From contig NZ_JBASXK010000098.1 of the NCBI RefSeq assembly GCF_049276915.1, forward strand, positions 1-64,000: 64,000 bases of DNA, written 5' to 3'. This document shows positions 1-7,021 of this stretch, piece by piece. The stretch comes from Aestuariivita sp049276915. Lineage in GTDB: Bacteria > Pseudomonadota > Alphaproteobacteria > Rhodobacterales > Rhodobacteraceae. The stretch's first letter is position 1, and every line of letters starts with the position of its first letter. The notes beneath the pieces were generated by a model that was given only the letters and a program-made list of their open reading frames with translations, did no database searches and was not told where the DNA came from. The position numbers were made by a program, and so were the translations under genes.

Positions 1-43
1 CAACCGTTCATGACGGCCGCGTCAGGAATTCAGAAAGCGCAGT

Positions 44-1390
44 TCAGCCCTGCCGATGGGGCGCATAGATCGCAGCCAGCTTCTTGACGGCCTCTTGAGG
101 CGGCAGCTCTTCGCTTTCGCCGGTCCGACGGCTCGTCAACTCGACCACACCATTCTTCAGCCCGCGCGGGCCGACCGTGAGACGCCAAGGCAAACCAATC
201 AGGTCCATTGTTGCGAATTTACCGCCTGCCCTCTCGTTGCGGTCATCATACAGCGGTTCAAGCCCAAGTGCCGTGATCGCAGCATAAAGCGCATCGCAAG
301 CGCCGTCCGCTTCTGCGTCGCCCTGCTTGAGGTTCACAATCCCACAATGGAACGGCGTGACACCTTCGGGCCAGATGATGCCTTTATCATCGTGGCTTGC
401 CTCGATGATTGCACCAACCAGCCGGCTCACACCGATCCCGTGAGACCCCATATGCACGGCGACTTGCTCGCCATCGCTGTTTTGCACCACCGCACCCATC
501 GCATCTGAATACTTGGTCCCAAAATAGAAAATCTGCCCAACTTCGATACCACGCGCCTGTCGGCGTCGCTCTTCAGGGATTGCGACGAACACGACCTCGT
601 CATGCGTTTCATCGGTCCGCGCATAGAGCGCAGTGAATTCTTCCATCACCGCATGGCACTGGGCGACGTCATCATAGTCGATGTCACGCTCACCCAGACG
701 GATGTCGGTCACCGCACTGTCATAAAATACCTCGGATTCACCTGTATCGGCCAGGACAAGGAATTCATGCGTATCATCGCCACCGATCGGACCACTGTCG
801 GCGCGCATCGGAATGGCCTGAAGCCCCATGCGTTCATAGGTGCGCAGGTAGCTGACCAGATGTCGATTATAGGCGTGCAGCGCATCTTCCTTGGTCAGAT
901 CAAAGTTATAGCCGTCTTTCATATAGAACTCGCGTCCGCGCATCACGCCAAAGCGGGGGCGGATTTCGTCGCGGAATTTCCACTGAACATGATAGAGCGT
1001 GAGCGGAAGATCCTTGTACGAAGACACATGGCTCCGAAAGATGTCGGTGATCATCTCTTCATTCGTGGGGCCATACAGCATATCGCGATCATGCCGGTCG
1101 CGAATGCGCAGCATCTCGGGGCCATAAGCATCATAACGCCCGGATTCCTGCCACAGATCCGCAGGTTGCAAAGTGGGCATCAGCATCGGGATATGGCCCG
1201 CACGGATTTGCTCTTCGTGTACGATCTTTTCGATGTTCTTGAGAACCTTGAAACCCATCGGCAACCAGGAATAGATGCCTGCCGCTTGCTGTTTGATCAT
1301 ACCTGCGCGCAGCATCAGCCTGTGGCTGACGATCTGCGCCTCGGAGGGGGTTTCCTTGAGGACGGGCAGGAAATAGCGGGTCAGGCGCAT
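44..1390 (-). CDS. proS: Prolyl-tRNA synthetase, short bacterial form
   Basis: Charges tRNA-Pro with proline in the cytoplasm. The 448-residue protein is a class II synthetase: motif 2 is seen around TNEEMITDIF (about residues 109-118), and the C-terminal part (about 345-448) matches the anticodon-binding domain. The usual E. coli-type enzyme is about 570 residues and carries an editing insertion. This protein lacks that insertion, as is normal for alphaproteobacterial ProS, so Ala-tRNA-Pro editing would need a separate protein. The start MRLTRYFLPVLKE is typical of the family. It is transcribed leftward. Identity is very secure. Confidence 0.97.
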   Translation of the reverse strand: MRLTRYFLPVLKETPSEAQIVSHRLMLRAGMIKQQAAGIYSWLPMGFKVLKNIEKIVHEEQIRAGHIPMLMPTLQPADLWQESGRYDAYGPEMLRIRDRHDRDMLYGPTNEEMITDIFRSHVSSYKDLPLTLYHVQWKFRDEIRPRFGVMRGREFYMKDGYNFDLTKEDALHAYNRHLVSYLRTYERMGLQAIPMRADSGPIGGDDTHEFLVLADTGESEVFYDSAVTDIRLGERDIDYDDVAQCHAVMEEFTALYARTDETHDEVVFVAIPEERRRQARGIEVGQIFYFGTKYSDAMGAVVQNSDGEQVAVHMGSHGIGVSRLVGAIIEASHDDKGIIWPEGVTPFHCGIVNLKQGDAEADGACDALYAAITALGLEPLYDDRNERAGGKFATMDLIGLPWRLTVGPRGLKNGVVELTSRRTGESEELPPQEAVKKLAAIYAPHRQG

Positions 1391-1588
1391 GGCACTCTCT
1401 TCTGGCGATCTGAATATGGTTCCAGCGGTCTAAGCCATCGCGCCGATGCAGGCAATTGGGCAAAACGGCATCGACCGGATCACACGCCAGATAACGAAGC
1501 CGTGACTTGCGTGGTCCATGTCGCCGCGCCCCCCGTAAACCTCATCACTTGTCAGAAAGGCAAGCAACACGACATTGGAGATTGAATC

Positions 1589-2104
1589 ATGACATCCATC
1601 CGCACTCTGGCCGCAGCCGCCGTCACCGCCTTGACATTGGGCTCTGCTGCCAACGCAGCCAACATCGTTGAGATCGCTGCCGGCGACGAACGCTTCTCGA
1701 CCCTCGTGGCCGCCGTGACTGCGGCTGGTCTGGTCGATGCATTGCAAGGCCCCGGTCCGTTCACCGTTTATGCACCCGTCAATGATGCGTTTGCCGCCCT
1801 GCCCGCTGGTACCGTCGAGACACTGCTTCAGCCAGAAAACAAAGGTCAGCTGACAGACGTGCTGCTGTATCACGTAGATGACCGCAAACTGACCGCCGAA
1901 ATGATCCCGACGGGTTCGAACTTCTTCAAACCGCTCCTGACATCCGAGCGTCTGTGCATCACCAAAGGTGGCTCCGGTGTGACCATTGCAGATGGTACCG
2001 GTGAAGTGGCCAATGTGATCATTGCGAATATTCAGGCGGATAACGGCGTCATTCACGTCGTTGACAAAGTTCTGCTGCCAGGCACCCGTCCCGCCTGCCA
2101 CTAA
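1589..2104 (+). CDS. Secreted fasciclin (FAS1) domain protein
   Basis: A 171-residue exported protein with a signal peptide (about residues 1-23, hydrophobic core then ANAAN) and one FAS1 domain. The H1-like segment GPFTVYAPVNDAFAALP and the C-terminal segment NGVIHVVDKVLLP are both clear. FAS1 domains act in adhesion or the extracellular matrix; the ligand here is unknown. A Shine-Dalgarno sequence (GGAG) lies 8 bases before the ATG. It stands alone on the plus strand, divergent from proS, and is followed at once by a strong hairpin. Confidence 0.93.
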   Translation: MTSIRTLAAAAVTALTLGSAANAANIVEIAAGDERFSTLVAAVTAAGLVDALQGPGPFTVYAPVNDAFAALPAGTVETLLQPENKGQLTDVLLYHVDDRKLTAEMIPTGSNFFKPLLTSERLCITKGGSGVTIADGTGEVANVIIANIQADNGVIHVVDKVLLPGTRPACH

Positions 2105-2123
2105 GACACCCCCGTTCGACGCA

Positions 2124-2151
2124 AAGAGCCGCCCGGCAAAGGGCGGCTCTT
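2124..2151. terminator. Strong hairpin terminator between convergent genes
   Basis: AAGAGCCGCCC pairs perfectly with GGGCGGCTCTT around a six-base loop. It lies 20 bases after the fasciclin stop and 27 bases beyond the end of the leftward puc operon, so it may stop transcription from both sides. The T-run is short on either strand (TCTT rightward, CTCTTT leftward). Confidence 0.8.
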
Positions 2152-2177
2152 AGTATGTCAGCAGTTTCGATGTCAGG

Positions 2178-2768
2178 TCATTTTGGCGCGGGGTTGTACA
2201 TCATCCGCTTGCCACCCGAGATCACCGAATTGCGCTCTTTATGCGCCTTCAGCAAAGGAAAAGGCAGAAGTTTGGTTGATGCATGCCAACCGCTGGAGGC
2301 CGAGCGTTTGGTGCGGTGTTCTGAAAGCAGGCGCCAGCCCAGACCTTCGGAGACAGTTCCGCGTGAACGTGCGGACTCAGGACCCATATCAGTTGCGAAA
2401 AAGCGTGGGTGATTTGTCATCACGCTCAGGAACAGTTTTGGATCCGCGCGATCTTCAGCATAGAAGTTGGGGGACTTGACCCCAGCGTGTATCGAGGTTG
2501 TGCTGTCCACAATTTCCATCGCGCGGCGGGCCGCGCCGAAGGGCGTAAACGGTGCACGAACGACAACAAGGACACCCTCTGACTGCATTTTGTTGGCGTA
2601 GATCTCCGCATCAGATGCGTTGACTCGCGTCGCAGCGATCGCCTCGGCGGACGAACCGGCGGCCAGCACGTCGATTGTGTTTCCTGGAAAACCTGCCCCC
2701 TTGAGGTCATCGACAACCCCATGAGCCGTTGCTTCATCTGCATAAAGCCGTGAGATTACTGTAGTCAT
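2178..2768 (-). CDS. Uncharacterised protein, fourth gene of the puc operon
   Basis: A 196-residue soluble protein of unknown function. The first 90 or so residues (VISRLYADEATAHGVVDDL onward) resemble the alpha/beta fold of GSP17M-like stress proteins, with the segment VLVVVRAPF as a likely strand. The second half has no recognisable domain and ends in a basic stretch (KERNSVISGGKRMMYNP). Its start overlaps the pucC stop as ATGA, which implies translational coupling and a job linked to the light-harvesting complex. I see no membrane segment, so it is unlike the small PucE/gamma subunit of Rhodobacter capsulatus. The functional link is inferred from position only. Confidence 0.72.
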   Translation of the reverse strand: MTTVISRLYADEATAHGVVDDLKGAGFPGNTIDVLAAGSSAEAIAATRVNASDAEIYANKMQSEGVLVVVRAPFTPFGAARRAMEIVDSTTSIHAGVKSPNFYAEDRADPKLFLSVMTNHPRFFATDMGPESARSRGTVSEGLGWRLLSEHRTKRSASSGWHASTKLLPFPLLKAHKERNSVISGGKRMMYNPAPK

Positions 2769-4279
2769 GTTACCTCCTGTGGTCGCACGTAAGCCGGGGA
2801 TGAGACAGATCTCTGCTCAGGATGCCCTTTGGCGGTTGCGCTATGGTCGAGTGAATACTCGTTTGAAAATGTAGTATCGGGGGCGCTTAAGTCTATCCTA
2901 TGTGATGTTCGCAGCGTCAAAGCCAGCAGAAATGCCATCACCAGCACCACTGCTTCCAAGGTGAAAACACTCAGATATGGCATAGCCGCCGACATGGTCT
3001 CAGCCATTGGAAGATGCAGAACGATGTCCCGAATGATCCCGCCAAGCGCCACACCGATGCCTGCGGCGGTTGCCTGAACGGCCCCCCAGGCTCCGAGGGC
3101 CAGACCGACCTGCTCGCGCGGTGCGCGGCGCATGGTCGAGGTCAGAGTCCCATGGCCGAACAGACCGGCACCAAAACCAACAATCACAGTGCCCAAAAGG
3201 AACAGAACCAGAGCGCCGGATTGTGCCGCAAAGATTATGCCTAGAAAACCGGGCACACCGATCAATGCACCGCTGCGTGCCAGAGCCAGCGGGTCAGCGC
3301 CCCGGCTAAGCGTGTAAGAGGCAAGCGCAAATCCAACCAGTGTGCCACCAGCCAGCACCGCGGTAAGCCGGGTGGTTTCCGCGACGCTCATTTGCAGAAC
3401 CTGACCGCCGTAGGGTTCAAGCAGAACATCTGCCATGCCGTAAGCAAACGTGCCAAGGCCAATCACCATAAGAAGACGCAGCGCGCCGTCATATTGCATG
3501 AAGCTGCGCCAGCTCTTCGAGAAAGATGGGGTTTCCTTGCGCTGAAGCATGGCCTGCGCACGCTCACGGTCGCGCGGCTCCTGCTTCCACATCGCGATCG
3601 AGTTGAGAACGATCGTCACGACCGCGCATCCCTGAATCACCTGAATCAGACGACCCGGCGTGTAGTTTTCAAGCAAAGCGCCAAAGATGAAGGCCGCCAG
3701 CACCATCCCCAAAAGCAGCATGACATACATCAGGCCGACAACATTGGGCTGGTCTTCCTCCTTCACCAGATCCGTCGCCAAAGCCAGACCGACGGTCTGC
3801 ACCGTGTGCATGCCCGCCCCGACCAGAAGAAACGCCAATGCCGCGGATCCAAGACCCAGCCATCGCGGCGCATCTGCCGCCTCACCATATCCCGATAGCA
3901 CCAGAAGAGCGAAAGGCATGATGGCAAAACCGCCAAACTGCCACATCGAGCCTTTCCATATGAACGGCACCCGTCGCCAGCCAAGCGCCGATGTCAGAGT
4001 ATCAGACTTGAAACCAATCAGCGCGCGAAACGGCGCAAAAACCAAAGGCAGCGCAATCATTCCCGCCACCAGAGACGCCGGTACATTAAGTTCGACGATC
4101 ATCACGCGGTTGAGCGTGCCCACCATGAGCACAAGCGCCATACCGACGGTGACCTGAAACAGAGACAGTCGCAAAAGGCGCGACAAGGGGACATCATCAG
4201 TTGCAACATCGGCAAACGGCAGAAACTGCGGTCCTATCCGCGCGATGCGGTTATAGGCAAATGCCTTGTAGTCGAACAT
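2765..4279 (-). CDS. pucC: PucC-family membrane protein for LH2 assembly
   Basis: A 504-residue polytopic membrane protein of the BCH2/PucC branch of the major facilitator superfamily, with about 12 hydrophobic segments. Family members are needed for light-harvesting 2 accumulation and are thought to deliver bacteriochlorophyll or guide antenna assembly. Family features visible are FAPFRALIGFKSDT in the first loop and ALGWRRVPFIW just after it. I chose the start MFDYKAFAYNR, which has GGGAGGGA just upstream, over a longer start 12 codons earlier. It follows pucA after 126 bases holding a large hairpin, and its stop overlaps the next gene. Confidence 0.93.
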   Translation of the reverse strand: MFDYKAFAYNRIARIGPQFLPFADVATDDVPLSRLLRLSLFQVTVGMALVLMVGTLNRVMIVELNVPASLVAGMIALPLVFAPFRALIGFKSDTLTSALGWRRVPFIWKGSMWQFGGFAIMPFALLVLSGYGEAADAPRWLGLGSAALAFLLVGAGMHTVQTVGLALATDLVKEEDQPNVVGLMYVMLLLGMVLAAFIFGALLENYTPGRLIQVIQGCAVVTIVLNSIAMWKQEPRDRERAQAMLQRKETPSFSKSWRSFMQYDGALRLLMVIGLGTFAYGMADVLLEPYGGQVLQMSVAETTRLTAVLAGGTLVGFALASYTLSRGADPLALARSGALIGVPGFLGIIFAAQSGALVLFLLGTVIVGFGAGLFGHGTLTSTMRRAPREQVGLALGAWGAVQATAAGIGVALGGIIRDIVLHLPMAETMSAAMPYLSVFTLEAVVLVMAFLLALTLRTSHRIDLSAPDTTFSNEYSLDHSATAKGHPEQRSVSSPAYVRPQEVT

Positions 4280-4342
4280 GCGGGTCCCTCCCCCGAGCGA
4301 AAGCCATACGCGCAAAAGCGCGCAGCAATCGTATTGTGTATT

Positions 4343-4376
4343 GGTCTGACCCGGCGAACCCCCGCCGGGTCAGACC
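4343..4376 (-). promoter_or_regulatory. pucA-pucC intercistronic hairpin
   Basis: A perfect 14-bp stem (GGTCTGACCCGGCG with its exact complement) closes a six-base loop between the pucA stop and the pucC start. No U-run follows on the leftward transcript, so a plain intrinsic terminator is unlikely. In other purple bacteria, hairpins in this position protect the antenna-subunit part of the message and keep distal transcript levels low. That role here is inferred from position and structure. Confidence 0.75.
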
Positions 4377-4405
4377 ATCACGACGTCAAAGCGACGGACG
4401 CTTGG

Positions 4406-4738
4406 TCAACCGTCCGGCTGTATTGCGGAGTCAGCCGCAGCCAGTGTTTTTGGCAGTTCAAGAACCGCGCGTGCTGTAGTCCCATCTGGCAGGGTCACGA
4501 GAACAGCCTGACCATCCAGCGCTTGCGCATCAAAGGACGCATGCGATGTGTTGCCTTCTGTCGCGAGAGATGCGCTTGCCGAGCTACCGATTTCATTGCC
4601 TTGCAGGAAATCTGACACCCAACCAGTGTTGGTCAACACGGACACATGCACGGCAAACGAACCCACCGCAACGGCACCCAGGAAAAGCGGGATACCCACG
4701 GTTGGCTTTACGACGAGCCACATTTTCGAATTGTTCAT
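4406..4738 (-). CDS. pucA: LH2 antenna alpha subunit with long C-terminal tail
   Basis: Alpha polypeptide of the peripheral light-harvesting complex, bound in the membrane with bacteriochlorophyll and carotenoid. Residues 1-47 align well with Rhodobacter LH2 alpha: WLVVKPTVGIPLFL, the transmembrane helix, and His31 as the B850-type ligand. Residues 44-45 are Phe-Leu rather than Tyr-Tyr or Tyr-Trp, the change seen in B800-820 (LH3) complexes. The protein is 110 residues, about twice the usual 50-60. The extra 60 or so residues are polar and alanine-rich, without a second clear membrane segment, and would face the periplasm. It starts 10 bases after the pucB stop, behind a GGGGG ribosome site. 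Confidence 0.95.
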   Translation of the reverse strand: MNNSKMWLVVKPTVGIPLFLGAVAVGSFAVHVSVLTNTGWVSDFLQGNEIGSSASASLATEGNTSHASFDAQALDGQAVLVTLPDGTTARAVLELPKTLAAADSAIQPDG

Positions 4739-4748
4739 GACAGCCCCC

Positions 4749-4907
4749 TTATCCCAACCAAGGTGTTGTTGCGGCCACGAGAACGTGAGCCAAAAGGGCG
4801 ATCACGCCGAAAACTCGTGTGCCATCAATGAGATAGCTGTGGACTTCCTCAGCTTCTCTCAGAGTCAGGCCGGTTGGCCAGACTTTATCAGGATCGTTGT
4901 TGGACAT
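4749..4907 (-). CDS. pucB: LH2 antenna beta subunit
   Basis: A 52-residue beta polypeptide of the peripheral light-harvesting complex, beginning MSNNDPDKVWPTGLTLREAE and ending ATTPWLG. It aligns almost end to end with Rhodobacter sphaeroides PucB: the KVWPxGLT start, EAEEVH with His23, GTRVFG, and ALLAH with His41 as the B850-type ligand. AGGAGGGGA lies just before the ATG. It is the first gene of the operon and is co-transcribed with pucA and probably pucC. Length is normal for the family. Confidence 0.96.
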   Translation of the reverse strand: MSNNDPDKVWPTGLTLREAEEVHSYLIDGTRVFGVIALLAHVLVAATTPWLG

Positions 4908-5032
4908 ATTGTCCCCTCCTATATTCAGGCTGTTAATGTTGCTTTTTGAGGCATTTAGATCGGTCTCGCTCCCGCCATCACACCCACCCTCTCCGACATG
5001 GACAGCCTGCCATGGGGATCGGATTCTCGTAC

Positions 5033-5076
5033 TGTAAGTTTAGATTGACATTCGATTATGTCAATACAAACTGACA
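5033..5076 (-). promoter_or_regulatory. puc promoter with two PpsR/CrtJ-type operators
   Basis: Two exact TGT-N12-ACA palindromes lie at 5033-5050 and 5059-5076, separated by 8 bases, the classic tandem spacing for the redox- and light-responsive repressor PpsR/CrtJ. On the leftward strand a sigma70-like promoter fits between them: TTGACA at 5059-5064 and TAAACT at 5037-5042 with a 16-base spacer. One operator therefore covers each promoter element, the arrangement of PpsR-repressed photosynthesis genes. The pucB start lies about 125 bases downstream. The rest of the 309-base gap (4908-5216) holds the puc leader and the ribosome site of the next rightward gene, and I see nothing else in it. 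Confidence 0.82.
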
Positions 5077-5216
5077 GCGCCTTGTTAAATGGGTGAGGCA
5101 CGTTGATTTTGCAAAACAATCCAGTAAGAACAAACCTGCCTATGGGATGATACAAGCTTCGACTTGCATGCCGTTTCGGGCTAAGCCATGCGGTAAAAAA
5201 GAGGAGAGAGCATTAT

Positions 5217-6284
5217 ATGGCGCTTCCCGTTCGCGCTCAGCTGACTTACTGGGGCATCGCTGCCGCGATCTTTGCGCTGGCTCTGTGGTTCTTGGGAAAT
5301 GTGTTGCTGCCCTTTGTGATTGGCGGGGCCATCGCCTATTTTCTGGATCCGGTCGCAGACCGGCTGGAACGATTGGGTCTGTCGCGCATGGCGGCTACGG
5401 GACTGATCACAGTTGCCAGCCTTATGATCTTTATCATCATGGCGCTTCTGGTCATTCCGACGCTGCTGTCACAGGCGGTTCAGCTCTTCAATCTGGCACC
5501 AGCTCTCTTTCGTGATCTACAGATGTTCGTTCGCGAGCAGATGCCCTCGGTTCTGATTGAAGGCTCTGCCCTGCACGAGACCTTGCTGACAATTGGCGAA
5601 ACCATCCGCTCGAAGGGCGGCGAGCTGCTCGAGACAGTTCTGTCTTCAGCGCTCTCCGTGATAAACGTCGTGGTGCTGATGGTCGTCACCCCGGTTGTCG
5701 CCGTCTATCTGCTGCTGGATTGGGATCGAATGATCGCCAAAATCGACGATCTGCTGCCACGCGATCATGCGCCTGTCATCCGTCGACTGGCCGGTGAGAT
5801 CGACGACACGCTTGCCTCTTTCATCCGCGGTATGGGCACCGTCTGTCTGATCCTGGGCACCTATTACGCGATTGCCCTTATGTTGGTTGGACTGCAGTTT
5901 GGATTGGTTGTCGGCTTTGTCGCGGGGCTGATCACCTTCATCCCCTATCTGGGCGCTTTGTTGGGCGGGGCCCTGGCAATTGGCCTTGGGCTTTTCCAGT
6001 TCTGGGGCGACTGGGTCTCGCTGGCGATGGTTGCGGGGATTTTTGCCATTGGCCAGGTGGTGGAAGGCAACTTCCTCACACCCAAGCTGGTGGGCGGTTC
6101 GGTCGGGCTTCACCCGGTCTGGCTGCTGTTGGCACTCAGCGTGTTTGGTGCGTTGTTCGGGTTCATCGGGATGCTGGTAGCCGTACCAGTCGCGGCATCA
6201 CTGGGCGTGATTACCCGCTTCGGCGTCGAGCAATACAAGACCAGTCTTCTGTATCGCGGTTTGTCGGATCAGGATAAGGGCTGA
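5217..6284 (+). CDS. AI-2E/PerM family transmembrane permease
   Basis: A 355-residue inner-membrane protein of the PerM (AI-2 exporter-like) family with about eight hydrophobic segments: a pair near the N-terminus, a soluble middle region (about 90-150), then the conserved C-terminal half with LITFIPYLGALLGG and EGNFLTPKLVGGSVGLHP. The substrate is unknown; some members export ions or signalling molecules. GAGGAG lies 10 bases before the start. Its stop overlaps the start of the next gene, hdaA, so the two are translationally coupled, an arrangement common in Rhodobacterales. Confidence 0.9.
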   Translation: MALPVRAQLTYWGIAAAIFALALWFLGNVLLPFVIGGAIAYFLDPVADRLERLGLSRMAATGLITVASLMIFIIMALLVIPTLLSQAVQLFNLAPALFRDLQMFVREQMPSVLIEGSALHETLLTIGETIRSKGGELLETVLSSALSVINVVVLMVVTPVVAVYLLLDWDRMIAKIDDLLPRDHAPVIRRLAGEIDDTLASFIRGMGTVCLILGTYYAIALMLVGLQFGLVVGFVAGLITFIPYLGALLGGALAIGLGLFQFWGDWVSLAMVAGIFAIGQVVEGNFLTPKLVGGSVGLHPVWLLLALSVFGALFGFIGMLVAVPVAASLGVITRFGVEQYKTSLLYRGLSDQDKG

Positions 6285-6964
6285 TGGCCGAACAACTGAG
6301 CTTTGAATTGCCCGGCAAAACAGCGCTGGGGCGAGAGGATTTTTTCGTCGCCCCGTCAAACGCGCTTGCCGTTGCGATCGTGGAAGACAGTGACCACTGG
6401 CCTGCCGGCAAGCTTGTTCTGAGTGGCCCGGCAGGGTCGGGCAAAACCCATCTTGCCCATGTCTGGGCTGCACAAAGCGGGGCGCGCATTGTCTGCGCCA
6501 ATCAACTGGGGACGGCGGATGTGCCCGCGCTTGCCTCCTCGGACATGGTAATCGAGGACGTGCCCGCCATTGCTTCGGATAGAAAGGCTCAGGACGCCCT
6601 GTTTCATCTGCACAACCTGCTTCTTGCAGGGGGGCATCGTTTGTTGCTGACCGGACAGGGTGCGACGCGCCATTGGGGGTTGTCTTTGCCTGATCTGCAA
6701 AGCCGGATGGAGGGCACCCAACGAGCCACCCTTGAGCCACCAGATGATCTTTTGCTGAGTGTGGTGCTGGCAAAGCTGTTTGCTGATCGTCAGATCACGC
6801 CCAAGGCCGATGTCATTCCCTACCTCGTCAAACGAATGGAGCGATCCTTTTGCGCCGCCCAGGGGCTGGTGGATCAGCTGGATCGGGCAAGTCTCAGTGC
6901 CGGGCGCAGCCTGACACGCAGCTTTGCCATCCAAGTGCTTGGCGTGGATGACAAACTGGCGTAA
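6284..6964 (+). CDS. hdaA: DnaA-related replication regulator HdaA
   Basis: A 226-residue AAA+ protein related to the ATPase core of DnaA. It has Walker A GPAGSGKT near residue 48 and a Walker-B-like MVIEDV near residue 88, but lacks the DnaA C-terminal DNA-binding domain. Hda/HdaA binds the beta clamp and promotes hydrolysis of DnaA-bound ATP to limit re-initiation. The N-terminal QLSFELP fits the clamp-binding pentapeptide (QL-S/D-L-F type). It is coupled to the upstream permease by a one-base overlap and precedes ppk1. Confidence 0.88.
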   Translation: MAEQLSFELPGKTALGREDFFVAPSNALAVAIVEDSDHWPAGKLVLSGPAGSGKTHLAHVWAAQSGARIVCANQLGTADVPALASSDMVIEDVPAIASDRKAQDALFHLHNLLLAGGHRLLLTGQGATRHWGLSLPDLQSRMEGTQRATLEPPDDLLLSVVLAKLFADRQITPKADVIPYLVKRMERSFCAAQGLVDQLDRASLSAGRSLTRSFAIQVLGVDDKLA

Positions 6965-7021
6965 CCTGAGCGCCTGACCTCCGTCACAATCCTGTTACAG
7001 CGAGCCGCACATAAGCGCATC

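Noticed and set aside
1..43. Possible start of a leftward gene at position 11 (ATG AAC GGT) after proS
   Set aside because: Only three codons are inside the window and there is no ribosome site, so nothing can be supported.
602..1585. Long rightward frame of 327 codons opposite proS
   Set aside because: It is antisense to a certain proS and its protein has no family-like sequence.
5045..5050. TTGACA on the plus strand as a -35 box for the perM-like gene
   Set aside because: No fitting -10 box follows at 16-18 bases, and it is part of the PpsR palindrome.
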